The notes under the pieces are model-generated. The model was not told where the DNA came from, made no database searches, and saw only the letters and a program-made list of their open reading frames with translations. Both the position numbers and the translations under genes were made by a program. A DNA stretch of 39,234 nt from a virus, in the IMG/VR virus record IMGVR_UViG_3300022214_000014, positions 1 to 39,234 of that record; one strand, 5' to 3'. Positions 6,740 to 14,898 of this stretch are shown in pieces. Within the stretch, counting starts at the first letter, position 1; each line of letters starts with the position of its first letter.

Positions 6740-9219
6740 TGGCGCTTTTCACTCGGGAAGAAGGGTTGTTCTGCCTGACGCGCTTTGCGTTTCTCGAGCG
6801 CTGCCGCTTCTTCCGCTATGCGTTTTTCACGGAATGACAGAACGGATTCCTGTGGATAGAAATAAACAGGCTCGCCATTCCAGCGCATATCAGTTGTGAT
6901 TTGCTCCGGGTCGGCATCGGTAGTTACATACATTTCGTATGCGGGTTCTCTGGCGAGAACGGATTGCGCTGCATTGTAAACAAGGTGCACGTTCTCGCCT
7001 GCGCGCAACGGCACCTCGGATTGAATCATGTTCAATTGTTCCTGCAATGCAGGACGTATGGCTTGTTCCTGTTCAGCCTTGTCGGGCCACCAATACGAAG
7101 GCGGGTATTCTGATATGCCGTTGCTTGGCTGTTTCGATAACCAGGCACCCAGGTGCGTACCAACAAACAAGTCAGGGCCATGCATACCGTAGCCGCGCGC
7201 CTTGTCTGCATTAAGCCCCAATGGATCGCGACGCCAACGAGAATCAGGCGACGTTAATAGTTCCTCAACAATACCTTCGGCAACAGCCTTGAGCTGATTG
7301 CTGCTTGGATCAATTCCAAGAATATGTGCAACACCGGGTATCTTGTCCTTTGCCTCGACGATCAATTCAAATGGAACGGCAGCGCCTTCTGATCCAAACC
7401 ACGGATCGTTCATGCCACGAAGTGTGTCAAATATTTTTTCCTCCATGGTTGATTTCGAATCTTCACTCATGGCCTTCCAGGGATCGAACAATGTTCCTTT
7501 CGATGCGCGCTCGACAACATCAGCAAGGACAGCACTGTCCTGCATTTGCGATGGCATCATGTGATCCTGCATGAAAGCCAGTGCCGCGTAATTGGATTCC
7601 CCAAATGCTGTTTTCAGTTTACCTCGCAGGTTGGGTGTATCACGCATCGCATCAAAGAACGACAGCATACGCATGACTTCTTCGCCACCAGTTGATTCGA
7701 TGTTGCCAAGCACACTATTGAAATAGTTGATTGCATCCAGCGGCACAAGCCCTACGCCCTGCATATCGGTACGAATGAACTCGTTTATTTCGCCGGCCGG
7801 CGTGCCGCCCTGGTCTTCACTATGCCAACGCAATGTCGGTGCCATGTTTTCATAGATGCGATCCGCGAGACGCGCGCTCTCATTGGTTTGCGGTAAAGCA
7901 AAAACACCAATCAATGGCGGCAATGATTTATTGAACTCAGTCTGTTGCTCTGGCGATAACAGCTCAAACCGTTCAACGCCCTGTTTCTTTGCGTAGGTAT
8001 CCTGCGCAATCAACATACGTTGCATCATGTCTTCGGCCTGGCCGAGATAGTTGAGCTCAAGCTCCGTTGGCTTCTCGCCGGTCGGAAAGGCCATGTTTAA
8101 TTCTTGACGGATGCGCGCCTTTAGCTGTTCGTTATCTGTCGCGTCCGCTTTACGAAACTCTGCAAGCAACCAGTCGCGATCGGCATGACCACCATTAAAT
8201 TCTGCTTCAACTGCCTTGACCATAAATTGCTGCAAGAACTCTTTGTACTGTCGTTCATGCCGCGCATTGGTGAGATTGACAAAGCCAGCTTCCTGCGCAT
8301 TGATTGCCTTCACCGCATTGCTGGCAATGACATCACGCAGCTCCGGATCAGGTATGGCTTCATTGACAGGCACGCTCACCATGACACCGTTGCGCACAAT
8401 CTTGACTGTGCCATCGCCCTGGCGAAATGTTTCTACAGCTCGAACTGCTTCAGCAAAGGCAAGCTCATCGTCTGGCAGGCGAGTTATGTCACCGATCAAA
8501 TGGGCAGACACCAGCCGCTGGTTGAATTGCTGCAAGCGCGCCTGTCCATAGGCTTCTCCCCAGAAGTTCGGTTCCTGACCATCGACCAGGCCAGTCACCA
8601 TCTTCAGGTAGCCTTCCATTACCGCGGCATCGTCGCCGGCCACCGCATACGACATAGCCTCGTCTTCGATACGGTCAAGCGCAAACACCTGCTTCTTGCG
8701 GGAATCGTCCCAATGGTGTTCTGCGGTATCACGCACGATGCGGTTGAAGTGCTCAACCATTCGCTTCTGTGCGGTAATGTTAACGTCAGCCTTGAACGTA
8801 TCCGGCGCCAGCGAAGTCACCTTGTTCACATAGGCTTCGGCGGCCTGCTTGTAACCTTCCGGATCGAGGATGTGCCTCGAGGCGATATCGTTCAGGCGAG
8901 TTTCGGTATCAACGTCAAGCTGCTGCAGGTAGCGGCGCCCGACCATTTCCGTGTAGGTGCGGTCATAGATATTCGGCGCAACCAGCCCGTTGTCACCGAT
9001 TGGCAAACTCGGGGCGGCCAGGTTGCCTTCAGCATCACGCTCGAAGTTCAGTGACGCCGCGAACTGCTGTGCTTCCTGGGTACGACGATCGGCGCCACGC
9101 TGCGCAGCGATATCCTGCAAGCTTTGAGCAGTCTTGACAAGCGCCGGACCAATCGTTTGTGTGGCCGGCAGATTGATCTGCGGCCTGACGATACCAACCT
9201 GTCGTGTAAGTCTGGCCAT
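6736..9219 (-). CDS. Internal virion protein, T7 gp15-like position
   Basis: An 827-residue, largely helical, charged protein without obvious enzyme motifs. It lies between the 151-residue gp14-like and the 1397-residue gp16-like proteins, the order seen in T7-type virions, and overlaps both neighbours (4 bases and 1 base). It starts MARLTRQVGIVRPQINLP and has repeated Arg/Glu/Gln-rich helices over residues 60-250. By position it is probably part of the internal core that forms the ejection channel. Sequence similarity to T7 gp15 itself is not evident by eye. Confidence 0.75.
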   Translation of the reverse strand: MARLTRQVGIVRPQINLPATQTIGPALVKTAQSLQDIAAQRGADRRTQEAQQFAASLNFERDAEGNLAAPSLPIGDNGLVAPNIYDRTYTEMVGRRYLQQLDVDTETRLNDIASRHILDPEGYKQAAEAYVNKVTSLAPDTFKADVNITAQKRMVEHFNRIVRDTAEHHWDDSRKKQVFALDRIEDEAMSYAVAGDDAAVMEGYLKMVTGLVDGQEPNFWGEAYGQARLQQFNQRLVSAHLIGDITRLPDDELAFAEAVRAVETFRQGDGTVKIVRNGVMVSVPVNEAIPDPELRDVIASNAVKAINAQEAGFVNLTNARHERQYKEFLQQFMVKAVEAEFNGGHADRDWLLAEFRKADATDNEQLKARIRQELNMAFPTGEKPTELELNYLGQAEDMMQRMLIAQDTYAKKQGVERFELLSPEQQTEFNKSLPPLIGVFALPQTNESARLADRIYENMAPTLRWHSEDQGGTPAGEINEFIRTDMQGVGLVPLDAINYFNSVLGNIESTGGEEVMRMLSFFDAMRDTPNLRGKLKTAFGESNYAALAFMQDHMMPSQMQDSAVLADVVERASKGTLFDPWKAMSEDSKSTMEEKIFDTLRGMNDPWFGSEGAAVPFELIVEAKDKIPGVAHILGIDPSSNQLKAVAEGIVEELLTSPDSRWRRDPLGLNADKARGYGMHGPDLFVGTHLGAWLSKQPSNGISEYPPSYWWPDKAEQEQAIRPALQEQLNMIQSEVPLRAGENVHLVYNAAQSVLAREPAYEMYVTTDADPEQITTDMRWNGEPVYFYPQESVLSFREKRIAEEAAALEKRKARQAEQPFFPSEKRQ

Positions 9220-9674
9220 TACGGTCCCCCACCAAAGACTTGCCTGCCGGTTGAAATGCCACTACCCAATTGACCGAGTATTCCAAGAAAGCCTGACGTC
9301 TTCAGCGTGGACCGGTTGCTTCGCAGTATGCCTATCTGTCTATCGATACCGGAGCGACCCGTAGCCAGGTTCAGACGAATGTTGGCAATGTCTTCATTGG
9401 CCACCTTGAAGTTGTACTGCCTTGCGGCAATCAGCGAAGGTGAAGCGAAGGCATCAATGCCATTGGCAAACGCACCGATCTCGTCATTCGCTTCGCGAAG
9501 CTCTCGAAGCCGCTGGTTTTCCTGATCCAGCGCAATCAATTCCTCGGCTTGTTTTTCTTCCTGCAACTGTCGCTCTCGTTCATGCGCATCGCGGCGTTGC
9601 TGGTCAATATCAATAGCTGTGCCGACAGCCGTAGCACCAAGAGCCAGGTAATAGAAAGTTGCTCCACCGTCCAT
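9219..9674 (-). CDS. Internal virion protein A, T7 gp14-like
   Basis: A 151-residue protein: a short hydrophobic N-terminus (ATFYYLALGATAVGTAI, residues 5-21), a long Glu/Gln/Arg-rich helix (24-60), a conserved-looking middle containing FASPSLIAARQYNFKVANEDIANI, and a Gly-rich tail (GILGQLGSGISTGRQVFGGG). This architecture is typical of gp14-like internal virion proteins, which insert in the outer membrane after ejection. The start overlaps the tail tubular B stop as ATGA. Confidence 0.75.
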   Translation of the reverse strand: MDGGATFYYLALGATAVGTAIDIDQQRRDAHERERQLQEEKQAEELIALDQENQRLRELREANDEIGAFANGIDAFASPSLIAARQYNFKVANEDIANIRLNLATGRSGIDRQIGILRSNRSTLKTSGFLGILGQLGSGISTGRQVFGGGP

Positions 9675-11881
9675 CAGTATTCAACCTCAGCGCCAAGTGA
9701 CAGGACTTCGCAGGCCAGCGGTATGTTGTTCTGAATAACAACCGTTGGGCGTTCACTGTACCCCAGAAGATAGAACTTGCGTAAGCCAGTGATTGCAGCA
9801 GGCTTTTGCGTCAAGTCATTCTGTGCCTGAAAGGTCTGGATGCCACGACCGTTTAGCTGCACGGCCAGCGTCGATGCAATATACAAATCCGCATACACAA
9901 TCCGCTTCGGCATACCGGTCGTGATGCCGTTCTGATCCTTGATTTCGATTGGCATTGGCTCAAGCTTTTGTGTGAAGTTCAGCCCAACACCAATGTTGGT
10001 CAGCTTGGTAATGCCTAGCGCCGGCGTAAGGTCGATGGTGTTTCCTGTCGCAACAAACTCACCCAGGAAGTAATCGTTGTCACCAGCCGTTACGCCACTG
10101 GTGACACCCAAGGTCTGATCCGCAAGGTACACGTGAACAGACGTCCAGACGTTTTTTGCCGTTACGCTGGTGTGATACACCATGCAGTCCATCGTGGCAT
10201 CAAGCTCAAATCGCTCGAGGAACAATCGTGGACCCGCATTGGTCGTTCGTTCAACCATGGCCCACAGCTTGTCCTGCACAACGGTCAGTGACTTGTACAG
10301 TCCATTGGTTGTCCACTTTCCCCAGGCGCGAATCGACTCCGCCCTTGCCGAGTGATACCAGACAATTGAACCATCACCATTGACGAAGAACGCCAGTTGT
10401 TCCGGCCGGTCATAGCCGCCATAAAGAACTTCCAGGTCCTGAATGTTATTCAGGTGTTCCTCGGAAATCAGCGATATCGCATCCGATGTATAGCGCCCGC
10501 TTTCAGTCCAGCGAAATTCACGAACAGCATTGCCGAATGTCTGCACAAACAGTGTTGAATCATCGAACAGCTTCGGCTCAAGAAACTGCTTCGATCCGTA
10601 GCGTGTTTGTGGCAAGAGATCGAAAGTCTCTGGAACCAATGGGCGATCCTCGCTCTGTGGAGCGTAGTATTCACCCTTGTCTGTAAACACCTGCAAATGA
10701 TCACCACTGACGATATCGGTGATCAAATTGATTTGCTTGCCAGCAATGACCGCCTGAATCGAATCAGCCGGTAACGCATCGCCAACATCGAAATTGAAAA
10801 ACGCAGCGACCCTGGACCCGAAGATATGGGCTGGAAGTGAGGAACTACCTGCGAGCCAGAGCCGCTGCGAGTGGAACTCGATAACACCTGGCCAACCGCG
10901 ATTGTTTGAAAACGCTTCTTCTTCCCAATCGGTTGAGGCAAGTGGATTGACCGTAGACGATCCGGTGATCTTTGCGATGTTACCGCTGGTCAGACCTTCG
11001 ACTTCTTCGGTCGTGCCAACAGCAAACCTTCCGGCAATGAGGGCAACGGCAATCGATGCTGATGAGGTTGTCATGACCTCCGCTTTCGTACCGGAATCTC
11101 GACCAACAATGATCTCGCCAACACGAAAGTCGTGCGGTCGATCGACCGTTGTGCTGAACGACAACACCATACCCTGGTCGAGCTCCTCGAGGATGGTGCC
11201 GCGGATAGACGTTACCGAATTGAAATTGGTCACCAGTATTTGCTTACCGCGATAACGAATCGCGCGACCAACCATATCGGAATTGAAAACAGACGCGCTG
11301 GCCGTGACAGTCACCGTTGCGCCCTTGGCCCACGCGTTCGGTGTGATGGTTACCTCACCATCTGCGAACTTGACGAACGGCATTTTCTTTGGGTAGGCAT
11401 TGGTTTCTGCCTCACCATCGAACTCGAAGTCGGTGATTACGAATGACGATGCGCCGGTTCTGCGCAATACCTTTGTGCGGATACTTCGATGCGCAAGAAA
11501 CATCACATCACCCTGTTGGGTAATGGACATTTGCTTGATGATGTCCGGCGTTGCTTCAAGAAACTGAATCTGCGTTACAACATCACCAGTCTCATGGTCG
11601 TAAAACTGAATGTAGTTGAACTCACCAACGCCAATGTAATGAAACGAAACAACGTAGGCTTGTGATTCAGAAAAGATGAAGCTCTCGATGCGCAAGGCAT
11701 CGAACAGGATGTTCATGTACAGCGAGCCAGGGCGACGCCTTACGCCGCCTGTGACCTTGGGCCACCAGTTTTCCAGTTGCTTGCAGCCGTTCTCGTAGGT
11801 CGCAAGGTCGGCGCGACCGAGCATGCCTTCAGATAGCAAGCCGCCTGAGAAGTTGCTTTGATAGTTGCGAAATTTTGGCAT
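9674..11881 (-). CDS. Tail tubular protein B (nozzle), T7 gp12-like
   Basis: A 735-residue protein with the family opening: NFSGGLLSEGMLGRADLATY, then NGCKQLENW and GGVRRRPGSLY (residues 10-55), followed by a long beta-rich body. In T7-like phages this protein is the hexameric nozzle that closes the tail and carries the fibres. Length is close to T7 gp12 (about 790). The gene abuts tail tubular A and overlaps the internal virion gene by ATGA. Assignment by motif and by gene order is strong. Confidence 0.88.
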   Translation of the reverse strand: MPKFRNYQSNFSGGLLSEGMLGRADLATYENGCKQLENWWPKVTGGVRRRPGSLYMNILFDALRIESFIFSESQAYVVSFHYIGVGEFNYIQFYDHETGDVVTQIQFLEATPDIIKQMSITQQGDVMFLAHRSIRTKVLRRTGASSFVITDFEFDGEAETNAYPKKMPFVKFADGEVTITPNAWAKGATVTVTASASVFNSDMVGRAIRYRGKQILVTNFNSVTSIRGTILEELDQGMVLSFSTTVDRPHDFRVGEIIVGRDSGTKAEVMTTSSASIAVALIAGRFAVGTTEEVEGLTSGNIAKITGSSTVNPLASTDWEEEAFSNNRGWPGVIEFHSQRLWLAGSSSLPAHIFGSRVAAFFNFDVGDALPADSIQAVIAGKQINLITDIVSGDHLQVFTDKGEYYAPQSEDRPLVPETFDLLPQTRYGSKQFLEPKLFDDSTLFVQTFGNAVREFRWTESGRYTSDAISLISEEHLNNIQDLEVLYGGYDRPEQLAFFVNGDGSIVWYHSARAESIRAWGKWTTNGLYKSLTVVQDKLWAMVERTTNAGPRLFLERFELDATMDCMVYHTSVTAKNVWTSVHVYLADQTLGVTSGVTAGDNDYFLGEFVATGNTIDLTPALGITKLTNIGVGLNFTQKLEPMPIEIKDQNGITTGMPKRIVYADLYIASTLAVQLNGRGIQTFQAQNDLTQKPAAITGLRKFYLLGYSERPTVVIQNNIPLACEVLSLGAEVEY

Positions 11882-12492
11882 TACCGATCACGCCAGAATC
11901 GCCGCACTGTACCGCCCCTCGCAAGACTGAGTTTGTTCAGCCGAACCTTTTGGTTCGTTTGCGCCTGAGCATCCTCGGTCTTGGACCTGCGCCAATGAAC
12001 CTCTGCCAGTTTTTCCATGCTCTCTGCAACGTCACTTTTCCTGGCGATAGAGAACGCCAGCATCGTCGCCAATCGGTAGATGATCAGCATTCTGAAGTAC
12101 GGATTCCACAGTGTTTCATCAGCACGGTACCGGTACTTGATTATCACCTCATCGGCGGACGTGTCCTTGGTGTGAATCTGATCCTGATAGCGGTCGTAGT
12201 TAATGGGCGACTCACCCACCAGCACCGTATCGACCGACAGCACATCGTTCGGTGCCTGGTACGCGGTGTTGTAAACCGTGTCCGGCGTGATGTTCAACAG
12301 GCTTGATTTGAGATTGACGGTCTTGGTTGCGAACCGCCACTTGTACAACGACAGTTCTGATTCAACCGTTATTTCGTACCACTCACGGAGAAAGGTGGCC
12401 TCGGCGCTACCGTCATTGAAGCTGGTGATGGTATTGACACCCCCACCAAGGCAGGCTTTGTTTGCAATCGAAATTCGGTCTGCTTCACTCAT
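11881..12492 (-). CDS. Tail tubular protein A (adaptor), T7 gp11-like
   Basis: A 203-residue protein from ATG 12492 (MSEADRISIANKACLGG); TTG 12498 is an alternative. The pattern of an N-terminal helix, then ITSFNDGSAEATFLREWY and later WNPYFRMLIIYRLATMLAFSI, is typical of gp11-like adaptors, which form a 12-mer ring between portal and nozzle. Unusually, there is no Shine-Dalgarno sequence. A strong hairpin with a T-run ends only 4 bases before the ATG (12497-12533), so initiation may depend on read-through or on the hairpin. Confidence 0.85.
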   Translation of the reverse strand: MSEADRISIANKACLGGGVNTITSFNDGSAEATFLREWYEITVESELSLYKWRFATKTVNLKSSLLNITPDTVYNTAYQAPNDVLSVDTVLVGESPINYDRYQDQIHTKDTSADEVIIKYRYRADETLWNPYFRMLIIYRLATMLAFSIARKSDVAESMEKLAEVHWRRSKTEDAQAQTNQKVRLNKLSLARGGTVRRFWRDR

Positions 12493-12496
12493 AAGC

Positions 12497-12533
12497 AAAA
12501 AGGGGCGAATCGAGCGAACTCGACCCGCCCCTT
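12497..12533 (-). terminator. Rho-independent terminator after capsid genes
   Basis: On the minus strand an 8-bp stem (AAGGGGCG with CGCCCCTT, 12526-12533 pairing with 12500-12507) encloses a second 4-bp stem capped by a TTCG tetraloop, followed by a run of five T. The T-run is only on the minus strand, so it stops transcription coming from the capsid genes. It sits in the 57-base gap before tail tubular A and takes the place of that gene's ribosome site. Confidence 0.7.
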
Positions 12534-12549
12534 ACTCCTGTCGTTAATG

Positions 12550-12834
12550 CTAAGTCTTGACGTAGACAGTGACTGTTGCTGCATTGTCAGCAGAACTGAC
12601 AACCGCAGAGTCACGGACCACCGTGCCACCGATAGCGGCAGAAATCAGAATCTGATCTCCTTGGCGCAGAAAATTGGTATAGGTATTGAAATACCCAGAC
12701 GCAACAATCGTTGCCAGCGCATCGGTTGACTTGTATGCAAAAACGCTAACCGTGCCAGCATGGATGCGGTTCATGTTCGCAGCACTGAACGCACATGGAA
12801 GGAATCGAAGCAGATACGAGATTATATGTTTCAT
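12550..12834 (-). CDS. Small capsid-associated protein with hydrophobic leader
   Basis: A 94-residue protein with a GGAG ribosome site 8 bases before ATG 12834. The N-terminus MKHIISYLLRFLP is one of the six shared leaders in this genome. The body (residues about 21-94) has the pattern AYKSTDALATIVASGYFN...LRQGDQILI, seen in small proteins downstream of capsid genes in marine podoviruses, which are likely decoration or stabilising subunits. It lies 2 bases after the capsid stop and ahead of a terminator, so it is probably expressed at high level with the capsid. Decoration role inferred. Confidence 0.65.
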   Translation of the reverse strand: MKHIISYLLRFLPCAFSAANMNRIHAGTVSVFAYKSTDALATIVASGYFNTYTNFLRQGDQILISAAIGGTVVRDSAVVSSADNAATVTVYVKT

Positions 12835-12836
12835 AA

Positions 12837-13703
12837 TTACGTCTCCGTTGAGCGAATACGATATCCGCCCAAATTATCGATAAGGCACGCCTGCATCGAC
12901 ATATAACCAACTGCCAGATGCGCTTGCTCCTTACCCTGCCACGTGAAGTCCATCGAAACGTCTGATCCAGAAGCATGACCAACTGCTGACTTGTGATAGG
13001 CAACATTCTGGCGAACACCGCCAGTCAAGGTCAAACCAGAGAACGAAAAGACGTTAAACGAGAACCAGTTCTTTGCTGAAAAACCAACCTTCGGAAACGG
13101 AAGGTCGGATTCAGGAACGTAATCCAGAGAGGCGAACGGCGTTAATCCCATGAGGTCTGTCCAGCCCTGCGGAGCGACGGCAAGAAAACGCTGACCATCA
13201 TCAGGAACATCACCCTCGCCCATGAACTCGAAAGCTTCTTCGATCTTGGGCTGTGTCACAACACCCGTCGCCGTGGTTTCCCCGGTGAAGGTATCCGTGA
13301 TTGCGGTAATGTCTGCGTCTGATGCGCGACCCAATGCAGCAGCGATGGAACTCGTTACTGCGGCGCGTTCGTCATGCTCAATCTTGAGCTCATCGAGTTT
13401 ATCAATGAACTCGCCACCGTAACGATCGACCAAAGTACATTCGACGTTCGTGTGAACGAGATTGAGAATTGGAACCTGACCGCCTCGGGTCTTGGTGCCA
13501 GCGACACCCTTGCCAATCTTCTGAAAGGTTGTGGACTTACCTACCACGTTGGTCTTCCGCCTGACAGTGTTGAGTAACTTGGAGCCCATGCGCTGATACG
13601 CAAGATGCACTTCGCTCTCGAACTGCTTGGTGAAAGCAACGTCGATCGAATTGTCCTGGGTCATTGGAAGGAGAAGACCCAAGAAAAAACGAAATAGGTT
13701 CAT
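12837..13703 (-). CDS. Major capsid protein
   Basis: A 288-residue protein. After a leader (MNLFRFFLGLLLP) and a second Met at residue 14, it shows the podovirus HK97-like coat pattern: AFTKQFESEVHLAYQRMGSK, VVGKSTTFQKIGKGVA, KIEHDERAAVTSSIAAALGR and a C-terminal hydrophobic domain (Phage capsid family, PF19821-like). The ribosome site CTAGGAG lies at ideal spacing to the first ATG, identical to that of gene 23470-23976, which argues that the leader is translated. It is downstream of the scaffold, with a hairpin in the 5' gap. An N-terminal extension on a coat protein of this family is not what I expect. Confidence 0.85.
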   Translation of the reverse strand: MNLFRFFLGLLLPMTQDNSIDVAFTKQFESEVHLAYQRMGSKLLNTVRRKTNVVGKSTTFQKIGKGVAGTKTRGGQVPILNLVHTNVECTLVDRYGGEFIDKLDELKIEHDERAAVTSSIAAALGRASDADITAITDTFTGETTATGVVTQPKIEEAFEFMGEGDVPDDGQRFLAVAPQGWTDLMGLTPFASLDYVPESDLPFPKVGFSAKNWFSFNVFSFSGLTLTGGVRQNVAYHKSAVGHASGSDVSMDFTWQGKEQAHLAVGYMSMQACLIDNLGGYRIRSTET

Positions 13704-13776
13704 CGCTTTTCTCCTAGTAGATTGAGGTACCGTTTCAGGTTGTCTCTATCTTCTAGCCGGATTCGATTGTGCCGGT

Positions 13777-13818
13777 TATCCGGGTCGTGGCTAGTAATAG
13801 CGGCCTTCGACCCGGATA
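13777..13818 (-). promoter_or_regulatory. Hairpin in the leader of the capsid gene
   Basis: A perfect 11-bp inverted repeat (TATCCGGGTCG at 13777-13787, complement at 13808-13818) with a 20-base loop lies in the 125-base gap between scaffold and capsid, one of the few real gaps in the operon. No T-run follows on either strand, so it is more likely an RNA processing or stability element than a simple terminator. It could let capsid mRNA be more abundant than the upstream message. Confidence 0.55.
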
Positions 13819-13828
13819 GTAGACTGGT

Positions 13829-14596
13829 TTACTTGCGGTTGTAAAGCCGCTGATACCCTTCCTGCACCTTTTTGATAAATACCGGGTCTTTCTCGCGCCA
13901 GTAGCGCGGGTCATTTTGCATGTTGCGAAGCTCGCCCAACGTAAGTTGATCGCCTGGCGGGGATCCCTCAAAGCTACCAGGACCCGATGTTTTCATTAGC
14001 TTTTCCATCGCCTGAATTGCTTCCGCGGTACCGAGAACAGGACTTAATGCGGAAATTTCGTCAGCAGATAACCGTTGCTCAAGCCAGTTATTGACCTTCA
14101 AAATACGGTCTTTGCCGTAGTCGCCAAGCTTGGCTATTTCATCTGCCAGCTTCGGCATAGTGGACATTTCGTTTTTTATGTACTCGGCAATAGCACCGTC
14201 AACGTCTTCCTGCTTCATGCCGTGAGCCTTGGCAAAACCGAAAAACCACTTGATCAGCGGATCGTCTTCGGTTAGGCCAAGCTCCATACCGTCAGGAAGC
14301 TCAATGTCCGGCTGCTTCAGCTCATACTTTTCAGGCGCTGACGCCTGCATCTCCTTAATGACCTCGGCTTTCAACTCCTCGGTCTTGCTACGAATCTTGC
14401 CCTCAAGATCGGTGTACGCCTTGGCCATGACCTCGGCGCGAGGCTGTTTCACATCTGGGTTCCAGAACTTCTCTGGGCACCAGTCTGGCCTGCCGTCCGG
14501 GTCCGATCCGCCAGGGTTGGAATTGCCTTCTGGCGTTGGAGCTGGCTGTGTTTCACGTGGAACAAGCAATAAAAGCAGGCGAATCAATAATTTCAT
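13829..14596 (-). CDS. Scaffolding protein
   Basis: A 255-residue acidic, Pro/Gly-rich protein upstream of the capsid gene. RPDWCPEKFWNPD (about residues 38-50) matches the scaffold signature RPDWLPEKFW of T7-like phages. Helical charged segments follow, with a basic C-terminal tail (VFIKKVQEGYQRLYNRK) that in this family binds coat protein. The N-terminus MKLLIRLLLLLVP is a shared leader and precedes a low-complexity linker (RETQPAPTPEGNSNPGG). A hydrophobic leader on a scaffold, usually soluble and reused, is odd. The ribosome site is GTGAGGA. Confidence 0.82.
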   Translation of the reverse strand: MKLLIRLLLLLVPRETQPAPTPEGNSNPGGSDPDGRPDWCPEKFWNPDVKQPRAEVMAKAYTDLEGKIRSKTEELKAEVIKEMQASAPEKYELKQPDIELPDGMELGLTEDDPLIKWFFGFAKAHGMKQEDVDGAIAEYIKNEMSTMPKLADEIAKLGDYGKDRILKVNNWLEQRLSADEISALSPVLGTAEAIQAMEKLMKTSGPGSFEGSPPGDQLTLGELRNMQNDPRYWREKDPVFIKKVQEGYQRLYNRK

Positions 14597-14898
14597 GGTT
14601 TCTTTTCCTCACCGTGTTTAATACGAGTCTCAATAATGCCCATCAGCCAACGGGCACCTTCATGGTAGGTAATGATATTCGGGTCTGTGCCCGGGGCCAT
14701 CACCTGGTTGGTTGTAATTGACCGAAGGTAATCACGCACAAGCTGGCCGGCGCCGCCACGAAAAACAATGGCGAACGATTCATTCAGATTGTGTTCGGTC
14801 TTGGGTGGCCTTGAAAACCCATCCGGTGCAACATACTGTTTTCGCTTTGGTGTGGTTTCCTTCGCTGGCCGTGCGTACCTCGTTACGTCCTCACTCAT
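14593..14898 (-). CDS. Bbp19-like small head protein
   Basis: A 101-residue protein between portal and scaffold, overlapping both by 4 bases. A basic, Pro-rich N-terminus precedes a compact domain: FAIVFRGGAGQLVRDYLRSI, then YHEGARWLMGIIETRI. That arrangement resembles the Bbp19-like phage domain. Its function in virions is not established; the conserved location between portal and scaffold suggests a role in head assembly. Confidence 0.6.
   Translation of the reverse strand: MSEDVTRYARPAKETTPKRKQYVAPDGFSRPPKTEHNLNESFAIVFRGGAGQLVRDYLRSITTNQVMAPGTDPNIITYHEGARWLMGIIETRIKHGEEKKP

Noticed and set aside
8185-9054. 289-codon plus-strand frame inside an internal virion gene
   Set aside because: It is fully antisense to the 827-residue internal virion gene, has no ribosome site and has no recognisable protein pattern; a shadow of codon bias.
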